Position numbers and translations under genes: made by a program | Origin: JAXMEB01 sp046348545 | GTDB lineage: Bacteria; Pseudomonadota; Gammaproteobacteria; Berkiellales; Berkiellaceae | Reading direction: 5' to 3' | Length of the DNA stretch: 64,000 bases | Assembly (NCBI GenBank): GCA_046348545.1 | Contig: JAXMEB010000004.1 | Span: 1-64,000, forward strand | Shown: piece by piece, positions 42,973 to 52,662 of the stretch | Position numbering within the stretch: the first letter of the stretch is position 1 | Layout: every line of letters begins with the position of its first letter | The notes under the pieces: generated by a model | Seen by the model: the letters and a program-made list of their open reading frames with translations, nothing else | What the model was told of the DNA's origin: nothing | The model's database searches: none

Positions 42973-44455
42973 ATTTTAAAATGGGCATACTCAAATTAAT
43001 TTCTTGGGTATCTTCCCAGCGTTCCGTAATTGTTTTCATACGGGTATAAAATCGAACTCCCTCAGGACCATGCATATGTGATTGCCCAAATAAAGATCGC
43101 TTCCATCCCCCAAAACAATGATAAGCCATGGGAACGGGGATAGGGACATTCACACCCACCATGCCTGTTTCAACTTGATGTGAAAATTCTCGTGCAGCAT
43201 GCCCATTTTGAGTGAAAATAGCGCTACCATTGCCAAAAGGGTGTTGTTTAATCAGCTGTAAAGCATTTTCTAGTGAACTGACCCGTACGATACAAAGCAC
43301 TGGGCCGAAAATTTCGGCTTGGTAGATTTGCATGTGTGGTTGAACCTGATCGAATAAGCTGCCCCCTATAAAAAAGCCTTTCTCATATTCAGGAACCGCT
43401 AAATTTCGACCATCCACAATCAATTTAGCACCTTCTTGAATGCCATATTCGATATGTTGGTGAATATGTTTTAAATGCTGTTCAGAAATAACGGGTCCCA
43501 TTTCTGAAGTGGGTAAATGTCCGGGTCCTACTCTTAGTTCTTGAATCATAGGTGTTAATTTCTCAACCAATGAATCGGCAATATCCCCGACCGCGACAGC
43601 GACAGAAATGGCCATGCAGCGTTCGCCAGCAGAACCATATGCACTGCCTATCAGTGCACGGCAGACAGAGTTAATATTCGCATCGGGCATGACAACCAGA
43701 TGATTTTTAGCGCCCCCTAAAGCTTGGACGCGCTTGCCGGATTGACTGCCTTTTTCGTAGATGGACTGTGCAACTGGTGTTGATCCTACAAAACTAATAG
43801 CAGCGATATCCGGATGCATCAGAAGCGCCTCAACAGCATTTCGATCGCCTTGGACAACATTAAAAACGCCATCCGGCAAACCAGCTTCTTTGAGGTAATC
43901 TGCGATTAAAATCGAAGAGCTTGGGTCTTTTTCAGAGGGCTTTAAAATAAAGGTATTGCCAGTTGCCAGCGCAATGGGGATCATCCACATGGGCACCATG
44001 CAGGGAAAGTTAAACGGGGTAATACCTGCTACGACCCCTAGAGGAGAGTACAGTGACCAGCTATCAATGTTGCGGCCTACCTCAGCTGAATATTCGCCTT
44101 TTAATAAATGAGGGATCCCACAAGCAAATTCAATCACTTCTAAGGCCCGTTGAACCTCACCTAAAGCATCTTCTGTTGTTTTACCATGCTCTTCTGTAAT
44201 GATACTCGCTATTTTAAATTTGCGTTGTTCAACTATGATCTTAAACTTGAACAATATTCTGGCACGATTCAATGGAGTTTGTTTAGACCAACTGACATAC
44301 GCTGAACGCGCAGATTGGACAGCCTGTTCAATAATAGCCTTATCAGCAACCTCAACTTCGCGGATAATCTGTCCTAAAGCAGGATTATAGATGGGTAAGG
44401 TACCTTGATGATTTCGAATAGGTTGGCCGTGAATATAATGCGGAATACTGTCCAT
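42971..44455 (-). CDS. mmsA: Methylmalonate-semialdehyde dehydrogenase (CoA-acylating)
   Basis: 494 residues of the aldehyde dehydrogenase superfamily. The catalytic cysteine lies in GSAGERCMAISVAVAVG (about residue 283). GKTTEDALGEVQRALEVIEFACG and GWKRSLFGQSHMHGPEGVRFYTR are characteristic of MmsA. It oxidises methylmalonate semialdehyde, from valine or thymine breakdown, to propionyl-CoA. It stands alone without mmsB or other valine-degradation genes. The stop codon coincides with the end of the IS982-type repeat. Confidence 0.9.
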   Translation of the reverse strand: MDSIPHYIHGQPIRNHQGTLPIYNPALGQIIREVEVADKAIIEQAVQSARSAYVSWSKQTPLNRARILFKFKIIVEQRKFKIASIITEEHGKTTEDALGEVQRALEVIEFACGIPHLLKGEYSAEVGRNIDSWSLYSPLGVVAGITPFNFPCMVPMWMIPIALATGNTFILKPSEKDPSSSILIADYLKEAGLPDGVFNVVQGDRNAVEALLMHPDIAAISFVGSTPVAQSIYEKGSQSGKRVQALGGAKNHLVVMPDANINSVCRALIGSAYGSAGERCMAISVAVAVGDIADSLVEKLTPMIQELRVGPGHLPTSEMGPVISEQHLKHIHQHIEYGIQEGAKLIVDGRNLAVPEYEKGFFIGGSLFDQVQPHMQIYQAEIFGPVLCIVRVSSLENALQLIKQHPFGNGSAIFTQNGHAAREFSHQVETGMVGVNVPIPVPMAYHCFGGWKRSLFGQSHMHGPEGVRFYTRMKTITERWEDTQEINLSMPILK

Positions 44456-44543
44456 TGTTTCGCTCTAAATCCTATAACAGGAATCGAGCTTAGCATAGTG
44501 ATGATCAATTTAAAAATACAATCTAACTGAATAACACAATAAT

Positions 44544-46289
44544 ATGCCCAGATCACATTTAACATCACTAAGAATTAGCAGCGCGTTGATTGACGCTTGT
44601 TTGAAAGAGCCCTACAACCTAAACCGCTTCTTAAAAGACGTATTGGCTGGTGTCACAGTGGGCATTATTTCGATCCCGCTTGCCATGGCGCTTGCGATGG
44701 CAAGTGGTGTGCCGCCCCAATATGGCTTGTATACGGCCACTTTAGGTGGTTTTATTGTTGCGTTAACGGGTGGTTCCCGTTTTAGTATCTCAGGTCCTAC
44801 AGCTGCTTTCGTGGTTATACTATATCCTGTTTCTAAACAATTTGGATTAGGGGGGCTTTTAACTGCAACGTTTCTGGCAGGTATCCTTTTGATCGGGATG
44901 GCAGTTGCTCGTTTAGGTCGATTGATCGAATATATTCCCGGTTCAGTGACTCTCGGTTTTACTTCAGGTATTGCTGTTGTGATCGCAACGCTACAAGTAA
45001 AAGACTTTTTAGGGCTTTCCTTGGCATCTCAACCAGAATCTTATGTCGAACGTGTATGGAGCTTAGTCATGGCAATGCCAACCATACATTGGCCAACCGT
45101 CTTAGTGGCGTCCTTGACACTGTTGGTCTTGCTAATTTGGAGAAAGCTTAATATCAGTTTTCCTGGTCATTTACCTGCTATTTTAGTCGGGACAGCATCC
45201 GCCATGGTCTTGTCTTACTATGGATTTGAAGTTGATACCATTGGCACTCGTTTTACCTATGAGTTGCCAAATGGTTTGATAGGCCAAGGCATTCCTTCTC
45301 AATTTCCAAGTTTCACATGGCCGTGGAAGATGCCAGGTTCATCTGGTGAGCCGATAGTATGGTCTTGGCAAACAATACAAGCGTTACTGCCAGCCGCTTT
45401 TTCAATTGCAATGCTGGGCGCAATCGAATCACTTCTTTGTGCCGTTGTCTTGGATAATATGACGGGTCGAAGACATCATGCGAATGGCGAATTGCTTGGA
45501 TTAGGTCTCGGTAATATGGTCGTTCCCTTTTTCGGCGGGATTGCAGCGACAGCGGCGATTGCACGCTCAGTCGCAAATTTCAAAGCAAAAGCAGAATCGC
45601 CAGTGAGTGCGATGATTCACGCATTATTTGTTTTGATTGGGCTGCTTTGTCTTGCGCCCGTGTTGGCTTACTTGCCGATTGCATCCATGGCTGCATTACT
45701 TGTCGTTGTTGCCTGGAATATTGCTGAATTGCATAAAGTGATCGATTTAGCGAAAAAAGCACCCTTGGGTGATATTCTAGTGCTCGGTCTGTGTTTTTCT
45801 CTCACTGTGTTGTTTGATATGGTGATTGCGATTTCCGTCGGTATGGTTTTAGCTTCATTTCTCTTTATGCGAGAAATTGCCAGAATGACGCGGGTAAGTG
45901 ATATCACAATGAATCCAAAATATTTGCAACAATCCATCTCGCCTTATTGGGCGGTCTACCGTATCAATGGCCCTTTATTCTTTGCAGCAGCAGATAGAAT
46001 CTTTGCTGAACTTTCTCAAATTTGTATGGAGAAGAAGGGGATTATTTTGTATTTTGGTGAGGTTTCGCTGATTGATGCGGGAGGGCTGTCTGCATTACAA
46101 CGATTCATAGATCAATGCCGTCGTCATCAGACCAAAGTAGTGATCACCGACCTTCAATTTCAACCCCTTAGAACACTTGCCAAAGCCCATATTGAAGCAG
46201 TACCAGGTGAATTAATGTTTGCACAAACCCTGAGTGAATTATTGAATCAAAATGATGAAAGCATAACATCTAAAGCTTCCGCCGCTTAG
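44544..46289 (+). CDS. SulP/SLC26 family anion transporter
   Basis: 581 residues. About ten to twelve membrane segments (about 30-440) include the family motifs GIISIPLAMALAMASGVPPQYGLYTA and SISGPTAAFVVIL. A cytoplasmic STAS domain (about 460-570) follows, with ILYFGEVSLIDAGGLSALQRF. It exchanges or co-transports anions such as sulfate, bicarbonate or dicarboxylates; the substrate cannot be told from sequence. It is divergent from mmsA, with 88 bp between them. Confidence 0.93.
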   Translation: MPRSHLTSLRISSALIDACLKEPYNLNRFLKDVLAGVTVGIISIPLAMALAMASGVPPQYGLYTATLGGFIVALTGGSRFSISGPTAAFVVILYPVSKQFGLGGLLTATFLAGILLIGMAVARLGRLIEYIPGSVTLGFTSGIAVVIATLQVKDFLGLSLASQPESYVERVWSLVMAMPTIHWPTVLVASLTLLVLLIWRKLNISFPGHLPAILVGTASAMVLSYYGFEVDTIGTRFTYELPNGLIGQGIPSQFPSFTWPWKMPGSSGEPIVWSWQTIQALLPAAFSIAMLGAIESLLCAVVLDNMTGRRHHANGELLGLGLGNMVVPFFGGIAATAAIARSVANFKAKAESPVSAMIHALFVLIGLLCLAPVLAYLPIASMAALLVVVAWNIAELHKVIDLAKKAPLGDILVLGLCFSLTVLFDMVIAISVGMVLASFLFMREIARMTRVSDITMNPKYLQQSISPYWAVYRINGPLFFAAADRIFAELSQICMEKKGIILYFGEVSLIDAGGLSALQRFIDQCRRHQTKVVITDLQFQPLRTLAKAHIEAVPGELMFAQTLSELLNQNDESITSKASAA

Positions 46290-46392
46290 TTACCTGTCTT
46301 TTAATTTTGATCGCCCAGCTGCTTTACAGGCTTTTCATGCATGTATATACTTCCAGCCCCCTTTAACGTGAGAACTTATAAGGTTTAGTAAA

Positions 46393-46611
46393 ATGGAAAA
46401 GCTTTGTCTTGACATGTTTCTATTGGTACAGGGCGGTGAAAAAGAAGGACAACAACCAGTAGAAGTTCATGGCGGTGGTGGAATAGAAAATTGGGGTGCA
46501 ACAATTAAGATAAATGTTCCAGTTACTGATAATGTAACGATATCCCCAATTGTTGATGTTAATCCGAATGGAGTTGATGCTCCTAGGGTTGTGGCTACTT
46601 ATCGTTGGTAA
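46393..46611 (+). CDS. Double-glycine leader small protein
   Basis: 72 residues. The first fifteen (MEKLCLDMFLLVQGG) fit the same leader spacing as the two peptides at 42184-42674, with hydrophobic residues at -7 and -4 and Gly-Gly at -2/-1. The mature part is not strongly hydrophobic. It has a glycine cluster (VHGGGGIENWG) and a beta-like C-terminus. The gene lies about 40 bp upstream of the M61-like peptidase gene, and they may be linked. Its short length leaves some doubt. Confidence 0.55.
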   Translation: MEKLCLDMFLLVQGGEKEGQQPVEVHGGGGIENWGATIKINVPVTDNVTISPIVDVNPNGVDAPRVVATYRW

Positions 46612-46650
46612 ATCAAAAGAGCATAAGAATGCTCCTATTTCCCATGGAAC

Positions 46651-48255
46651 TTGATAGTGGTTCGTTTTTTTGCGTTTAGTTTTATTTATTTTTTTTCATT
46701 TTTTTTGAGTGCATCAGAAAATAATGAACTAAACTATTTTATTAAATTTGACCATTTAAAAAAAGGATGCTTGACGATTCGATCAAGCATTCCTACCAAT
46801 CAACGAGGCGAAATTACAATCAAATTTCCACCTAAAGGTATCTCTTCGTTTAATGTTTCTCCTCATTTCATTGATGCCCAAGATATATCAGCTTTTTCAA
46901 AGAAGTTCGTTTTTAAGGAAACAAGAAATGCCATCTTTGAATATGATTTATGTATGAGCAACTCTGAATATCATGCCGATTTCCCTGTTATAAATAGTGG
47001 ATATGTATACTTGTTACCTTTAACATCTTTTATTATTCCACAAGATGATCTTGTCAAAAAAAGGGACATAAAAATATTTTTGAAGAATCCGCCCGAAAAT
47101 TTCAAATTCATTAGTTCACAAGGCCCCCTGGAAGAAGAACTTTCCTTTTCGTGCAGATTGAATGATTTCTTAACTTTTGTGTTGATTGGCACAAAGCATA
47201 AAATAAATAGTGATCGTTTAAACGGAAGATCTATATTTTCCATACACGCAAACAAAAAAAAACAATTATCCAGAAAGAATAGAGAGAAAATAAAAGATAT
47301 TATCCTGTTTCAGGAGGCGCTGTTTAAAAATAAAAGCGATGAGCCATTACTGTTGAACTTTATGTCCTCAAAGAGTACACCATATTTATTTGCACGTAAC
47401 TTCAATAATACACTGGTTTTGACTGCTCCTTTTTATGAAAAAGAAGATGTTCTTATTAGAGCATTTTCTCATGAGCACTTTCATAACTGGATTGGTATAA
47501 AATTACGAGCAAGCGATTTGAATTCCTTACTATGGTTTATTGAAGGCATTGATGATTACTTTGGTCTTGTTACGGCTTACAAAGCTAAGGCTTTGTCAGG
47601 CCTTGAATACATTAATAACGTAAATCAATTGCTAAGGCATTATTATTTATCTCCTTTATCTAAATTAAGCTATGGCGATTTAATCAAAAATTCAAAAATA
47701 GATTTTCACCATTCACAAATTATTCAAATGAGAGGGCACCTGCTAGGGATGATCCTTCAAGACGCTGATCAACCTGAGGTAGCAAAGTACTCTCTTGCCA
47801 AAATGTTAAATATAATTATTCAAGATGTTAACTCAGAATATTTGGTGCTGACTCCGAAATCAGTCGAGGATTATTTTATACAAGCATTTTCAAAGAGCAA
47901 ATGGTTGAAGATTAAATACTTTTTAGATACAGGGGATGGTTTAGATTTGCCCTCACAACTCGATAAACTCCCTTTTAGATTAACAAATGTCAAAGTGCAT
48001 GCGCCTAAATATGGTTTTAACCTAAAGTCTTTTTTCGAAGAACGTAAAATTCAGTGCCTTGATCTCAAGAGCATCGCATATCAAGCAGGGTTGAGAAATG
48101 GTATGGAAGTGTTGGAGTATAATCTGCGACTTAGCGAGCCTCACCAAAAAGTCAAAATTATAGTAAAAGATACGGACGGCACAAAAATGATTGAATTTAC
48201 ACCGGATTCAGAATTTACTGTGGTTCCTCAATATATTTCAGCTTGGAACAGGTAA
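46651..48255 (+). CDS. Secreted M61-like zinc aminopeptidase
   Basis: 534 residues. A signal peptide (RFFAFSFIYFFSFFLSASEN) is followed by an N-terminal beta-rich domain, then a zinc-binding HEHFHNW (His274 to His278) and LLWFIEGIDDYF, where Glu298 is the expected third ligand. A C-terminal region (about 455-530) is PDZ-like (DLKSIAYQAGLRNGMEVLEYN). This is the glycyl-aminopeptidase (M61) layout. The start is uncertain: TTG 46651 is used, GTG 46657 is possible, and there is no good ribosome-binding site. AT-rich codon use differs from the housekeeping neighbours, suggesting transfer. Confidence 0.75.
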   Translation: MIVVRFFAFSFIYFFSFFLSASENNELNYFIKFDHLKKGCLTIRSSIPTNQRGEITIKFPPKGISSFNVSPHFIDAQDISAFSKKFVFKETRNAIFEYDLCMSNSEYHADFPVINSGYVYLLPLTSFIIPQDDLVKKRDIKIFLKNPPENFKFISSQGPLEEELSFSCRLNDFLTFVLIGTKHKINSDRLNGRSIFSIHANKKKQLSRKNREKIKDIILFQEALFKNKSDEPLLLNFMSSKSTPYLFARNFNNTLVLTAPFYEKEDVLIRAFSHEHFHNWIGIKLRASDLNSLLWFIEGIDDYFGLVTAYKAKALSGLEYINNVNQLLRHYYLSPLSKLSYGDLIKNSKIDFHHSQIIQMRGHLLGMILQDADQPEVAKYSLAKMLNIIIQDVNSEYLVLTPKSVEDYFIQAFSKSKWLKIKYFLDTGDGLDLPSQLDKLPFRLTNVKVHAPKYGFNLKSFFEERKIQCLDLKSIAYQAGLRNGMEVLEYNLRLSEPHQKVKIIVKDTDGTKMIEFTPDSEFTVVPQYISAWNR

Positions 48256-48731
48256 TGCTTCAGGCAGGTCTCAGCAAGCTCCTAAAGAAGTTTTGTAGCC
48301 TTTATTTTTCTAAAATCTTTGCAAGTTGATTTCAGGGCAATGCCATGACATTGTCACTGATTTTCATGGCGTGTGGAGTTCGACAAATAATAAATGACCC
48401 ATCGATTCTAATGAAAGGCGACGTTCCTCTCTTGCAGCAAAACGCCTGATACCTAAATTATAGATAAGATATTTTTGAGTTTTAGTTAATTTAGGTCTTG
48501 TTCTAGGGGCGATAAGTGGCTCAATGCGGCCATCATGATACAGCAATTTGCCTTAGCGCAACCACCAGGATATTGTGCGGCTGCGTAAAGTGTGCCCCTG
48601 TGGCTATCTCCTTGTGCGTGGAGGTCTCAGCGAAAGAACGAATCTACTCATTCGTTGAGTCGCAGGAAGCCCCTATCCAGAACGTTTTAGCGTTTGCTGG
48701 TGGGAGCATGTCAGGCTTGTTTGGAAGAGCC
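48256..48731. other. Gene-poor stretch, possible decayed sequence
   Basis: About 475 bp without a convincing gene. Two short open frames (48364-48546 minus, 48516-48752 plus) lack ribosome-binding sites and family resemblance. Upstream of the first, the minus strand reads RTISWWLR and then a stop, which might be decayed coding DNA. I see no repeat ends or promoter here that I can support. Confidence 0.4.
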
Positions 48732-50261
48732 TTACATTATAGAGCACCATGAAAATCGTGGTTGGAGCTTAGATGCAATACTGTTTAGCTCTTCTTTATC
48801 TTTCGCTTCTGAATTTTCAGGGGTTGCTTCATCGTCCGCAGCTCGCAAGAGCATAGGTGGATTGCTTGCTTGATGCACAGTCCGGCTGTTGTTTGGGGGC
48901 TGGGCGCCTACCAGTGGAATCGTGTCTTGTTCCTTTAGTTTAGCATTTTTGAGCGGTGTAAAATCATTTCGTTTTTCTATTTGATTCCATTTTCTCTTTC
49001 GGGTAGAAGAGTGTGAAGACTGAATGCCATTTCTGTAATTCTCTATAATGTTGGTTATCTCAGTATGACCTACTAATTTTGCTAAGCGAAGTGGTGTAAG
49101 TGTGTCTAGATTAGGATCGTCTTTCAGGTGATCTAAGAGAATCCGCACAATTTCGACATGCCCCCGCACAGCAGCTATCGTGAGTGGTGAATTATTTTCA
49201 ATTGTCGGTTGGTTAGCATCTATTTCACTGCATTGTAGCAAGGCTATCAGTGTGTCAACATCTCCTCTAATTGCAACGATATGGATCGCAGCAAAGCCAA
49301 ATTCGTTTTGTTTATTTGGATTGACACCAGGAGTTTTAAGAAAAACTTTCACAAGTTCAGTGTGCCCCTTCTCGGCAGCGAGCACAAGCGGAGAGTTCTT
49401 AGTATAAAAGGCAAGATCAGGATCAACCATTTTCTTTACTAACGTTTTGGCGATTTCAAGATGTCCCCCAATAGTCGCCTTTAAAAGCCATTCATACATG
49501 TAACCAGCATTTTCTTGCTTTAATTTTTGAGTATCAATCCATGTGTGACCGGTTGTCCATTCAGATGTAATTGATTTTGATACAGCTTCATGTTCTTTAG
49601 TTGTGAAAATTTCAATAATTGGAACTAATTTAAGTTTCGTGGCTTTATAAGACTCCATGATGGCTTCAGCAATACTATGTTCATCATTATGAAATTGAAC
49701 CGGAAGATTGTTAGCATCAATATAAATCCATTGTTTCAGACCTGGAGAATAGCTAGCTGAGCTTACATGGCCCTGACTTTTGAATAACAACCCAAGAGGC
49801 GTTCTAGAATGAATATGTTTCTCTATTGCGAATCGCAAATCATGAAATAAAGATTTCAGATTTTCAATAGAATATATGCCAGAAAAAGAACCGCTCATAA
49901 CATAACTGCCTTGCGCTTCTATCTTGAGTGAATTTAGGATAGGCGCTGTCCATATTATATCTTGGTAATCGGGTTTTTGACCCGATTCAAATAAATCTTT
50001 GCCTCTATTAGGATTTGCGTATACTTCAATTCCATCCATAAAAGCTAAAATTTCTTTTTCAATTCGCTGTGAATGGCTCAATTTAATTTGACCATTGAAG
50101 TCATTGAGCATCTCGATTAATCGTGCATTAAATCTTTCTATTTCATCACATAAAATCGCTTGAATTCCCATTGCACTGATGCCATAGCAAATTCCAGTAC
50201 TTCTTGGCTGATAGCCAAATGATTGCATATATGCCATTAGAGATCTGTGATGTTCAATCAT
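48732..50261 (-). CDS. Ankyrin-repeat protein with cysteine-protease-like N-terminus
   Basis: 509 residues. The N-terminal region (about 1-230) has a papain-like arrangement: Cys25 in GICYGIS, a histidine near 164 in SQGHVSSASY, and an aspartate near 184 in WIYIDANNLP. About five ankyrin repeats follow at 255-420, for example AAEKGHTELVKVFLKTPGVN and AAVRGHVEIVRILLDHL. After them comes a basic patch (STRKRKWNQIEKRN), resembling a nuclear localisation signal. The C-terminal 60 residues overlap a family-B-like repeat (48835-48905) and may be acquired. Secretion and enzymatic activity are inferred. No signal peptide. Confidence 0.75.
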   Translation of the reverse strand: MIEHHRSLMAYMQSFGYQPRSTGICYGISAMGIQAILCDEIERFNARLIEMLNDFNGQIKLSHSQRIEKEILAFMDGIEVYANPNRGKDLFESGQKPDYQDIIWTAPILNSLKIEAQGSYVMSGSFSGIYSIENLKSLFHDLRFAIEKHIHSRTPLGLLFKSQGHVSSASYSPGLKQWIYIDANNLPVQFHNDEHSIAEAIMESYKATKLKLVPIIEIFTTKEHEAVSKSITSEWTTGHTWIDTQKLKQENAGYMYEWLLKATIGGHLEIAKTLVKKMVDPDLAFYTKNSPLVLAAEKGHTELVKVFLKTPGVNPNKQNEFGFAAIHIVAIRGDVDTLIALLQCSEIDANQPTIENNSPLTIAAVRGHVEIVRILLDHLKDDPNLDTLTPLRLAKLVGHTEITNIIENYRNGIQSSHSSTRKRKWNQIEKRNDFTPLKNAKLKEQDTIPLVGAQPPNNSRTVHQASNPPMLLRAADDEATPENSEAKDKEELNSIASKLQPRFSWCSIM

Positions 50262-51171
50262 AATTGCCCTTATTTCAGATGATGATGATTATAGTTGATT
50301 TCACCTGAGCCACAATAAATAATTTCAGATATTCGATGTTATAGTCAGGATAAATGGTTGTTCTAGACCGGTAAAACATTATCAGACCTCAGTTCGGGGT
50401 TTTGCAACAGGAGCTGATACACGTAAGATACTGATTTTCTTCGCTTAAAAAGGATTTCAGTATGCTGGAAGTGCATCAGCTAGTGCGTATTTTTTGCGAA
50501 ATTGACGACTTTTGCAAGCAGTTAGAAAACTACACAACACATTTATTCCTAACTGGGCCATCAAAGCCTAAGCGTGGTCCAAGTTGTCGCTTATCTATCA
50601 GTGAAATCATGACTATTCTTATTTTGTTTCAAATGATCCGCTTTCGAGACTTCAAAACGTTTTATAATGGCTTTTTAATGCAGCATTACAAACATTATTT
50701 TCCTGATTTGCCTAGTTATAATCGTTTTATTGAATTAATTCCAAGAGCTATATTTCCGATGACCTAATTTACACAAATAAAAAGCGGAAAAAAGACTGGC
50801 ATTTATTATATCGATTCAAGCTGTCTACCTGTTTGCCATCTTAAACGAAGCAAACGGCATAAAACTTTTGAACAAATTGCTCAATACGGCAAAACCTCTG
50901 TTGGTTGGTTTTTTGGTCTTAAATTACATATTGTCATTAATGACAAAGGTGAACTTATTGGCTTTAAAATTACTCAAGGCAATCAACATGACAGTACAGC
51001 GGCAAATTCGCTATTGTCACCCTTAAATGGCCTAGGGTTTGGCGATAAAGGATATCTTGGAAAAAAATTATTCGACGAATTGTTCAGAAACGGCTTAAAA
51101 CTATGGCGTGTTGACATTTCGCCGCTCGGCACCACGCCTACGTGCCGCGGCTTGTCCGCGGCATCCAGGTG

Positions 51172-51462
51172 TTATGAGCAGATTTCTTGATATAAATCGC
51201 TCCAGGTTGGGTTAAATTCCTCAATCAAATTCAACTTCCACTGCCTGCACCAATTTTTGAATCGTTTTTCTCGTCTAGCTGCCTCAACGTACAACTCATG
51301 TGCTTCATAATAAACAAGCTGATTTACGTTATATTTTTCCGTAAAACCACAAATTACCTTATTTTTATGCTCCCAAACCCTTTTTACAAGATCTGTTGTA
51401 GACCCCACATAAAGCGTTCCGTTTCGCTGGCTAGATAAGATATAAACATAATATGACCTCAT
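51172..51462 (-). CDS. GIY-YIG nuclease-domain protein, IS passenger
   Basis: 96 residues of the small YhbQ/UvrC-like type: YYVYILSSQRNGTLYVGSTTD provides the GIY-YIG core (here YVYIL and LYVGS), followed by LVKRVWEHKNK and a C-terminal AARREKRFKNWCRQWKLNLIE. These proteins are single-domain endonuclease candidates. The gene lies within the IS5-family inverted repeats, downstream of the transposase on the same strand and only a few bases from the left repeat, so it appears to be carried by the element. Confidence 0.88.
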   Translation of the reverse strand: MRSYYVYILSSQRNGTLYVGSTTDLVKRVWEHKNKVICGFTEKYNVNQLVYYEAHELYVEAARREKRFKNWCRQWKLNLIEEFNPTWSDLYQEICS

Positions 51463-51500
51463 TAAATTTGCTTATCCATACTGTCTTTTGAACAACATTA

Positions 51501-52250
51501 TCACATTGGCAGCCACAGATAAGAACAGGCTATTGCCAGCATTGAAGCATAATTACGCTTCAATTTGTCATATCTTGTTGCAATTGCTCGAAAATGTTTG
51601 AGTCGTGCAAAAATGTTTTCAACCAGATGCCTATATTTATACAAGGACCAGTCTATGTCTGCATTTCCTGTTTTTGAGTTCTTTTTCCTTGGAATCACTG
51701 GTATTGATGCTTTTTTTCGAATGAGTTCTCGAACCTGTTTACTGTCATAACCTTTATCAGCAATCGTATAATCTGCGGCGGGAAGTTTCTCAATTAATTC
51801 TGGCGCCGCTTTGCAATCATGAACTTCTCCACCAGTTAAATCAAACTCAATTGGGAAGCCATATGCGTCAACAGCCATGTGAATTTTCGTTGTGTTTCCG
51901 CCTACAGACTTTCCAATAGCTTGATTCTCTTTACTCGCTGCACCAGCACTGTGCTGGTGAGCCCTTACAATACTGGCATCAATAAACGTCCATTCAAGAT
52001 CAGGATCTTGCACCAAAGATTTAAAAATTTTAACCAACTTGTTCTTTGAAGACCAACGATTGAATTTTTGGAATATTGAATTCCAGCATCCAAATTCTGC
52101 TGGTACGTCTCGCCAAGGACAGCCTACTCGCAAACGATATAACATCGCTTCAACCATGAGGCGCAATTCGGGCTTGTCATAGATCCCTTGTTGTTGCATG
52201 ATCGTCCTTAGCTTCGACCACAGTTCATCACTGAGCATGAGTCGGGCCAT
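51501..52250 (-). CDS. IS5-family transposase
   Basis: 249 residues, uninterrupted. It begins with the DUF4096-type domain (LSDELWSKLRTIMQQQGIYD, GCPWRDVPAEFGCWNSIFQKF). The DDE residues lie in FIDASIVRAHQHS, ADKGYDSKQ and HLVENIFARLKHFR. It belongs to the IS427/IS1031-like group. It should be able to move the element in which it lies. Confidence 0.93.
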   Translation of the reverse strand: MARLMLSDELWSKLRTIMQQQGIYDKPELRLMVEAMLYRLRVGCPWRDVPAEFGCWNSIFQKFNRWSSKNKLVKIFKSLVQDPDLEWTFIDASIVRAHQHSAGAASKENQAIGKSVGGNTTKIHMAVDAYGFPIEFDLTGGEVHDCKAAPELIEKLPAADYTIADKGYDSKQVRELIRKKASIPVIPRKKNSKTGNADIDWSLYKYRHLVENIFARLKHFRAIATRYDKLKRNYASMLAIACSYLWLPM

Positions 52251-52662
52251 TGCAAACTCGTATGTTATTTTAGACGAATAAATTTTACGAGTTTGCTCTC
52301 ATTAATCAATGAATTGCATTCAAATCTCTGATTTAGAAATTTAACAACTGGATGCCGCGGACAAGCCGCGGCACGTAGGCGTGGTGCGGAGCGGCGAAAT
52401 GTCAACACGCCCTAATCACTCGAAAAAGGAAAAATATGAAGGACTCTATGGAACTCACCGATTTCGAGAAGCAACTTTTAAATCAACGCAATCTGATCGA
52501 AACAGTAATCGAGCATTTGAAGCATCATTACCAAGTCTGGCACACCAGACATCGTTCCATTTTTAATGCAATGACTCATTTAGTATCTGCTCTGGCTGCA
52601 TATACTATTGAGCCTTTAAAAGTATCAGCAATCAAATTATTAGCTGCAATTTGATAAAATCT

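Larger units (their letters stand above)
51104..52412. mobile_element. IS5-family element (IS427-like) with a GIY-YIG passenger gene
   Basis: Long terminal inverted repeats of about 64 bp begin GGCGTGTTGACATTTCGCC and differ at only a few positions. Each contains a small palindrome (TGCCGCGG-CTTGT-CCGCGGCA). The insertion is flanked by CTA (or TA): 51101-51103 and 52412-52414. It has landed inside the IS982 transposase gene. Between the repeats are a GIY-YIG nuclease gene and a full-length transposase, both on the minus strand. Confidence 0.9.
50462..52654 (+). pseudogene. IS982-family transposase, broken
   Basis: The first part (50462-50767) begins MLEVHQLVRIFCEIDDFCKQ and stops at an in-frame TAA (50765-50767). 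The same frame continues as TQIKSGKKTGIYYIDSSCLP, with further typical IS982 sequence (KTSVGWFFGLKLHIVINDKGEL, NQHDSTAANSL, DKGYLGKK), to the insertion point at 51103. Skipping the inserted element and one CTA repeat restores the frame as FRNGLKLITRKRKNMKD, through to the natural stop at 52654. The gene therefore has two independent lesions and cannot make an active transposase. Confidence 0.92.

Noticed and set aside
48364..48752. Small genes between the M61-like peptidase and the ankyrin gene
   Set aside because: No ribosome-binding sites, no recognisable families, and unusual composition; treated as decayed sequence.
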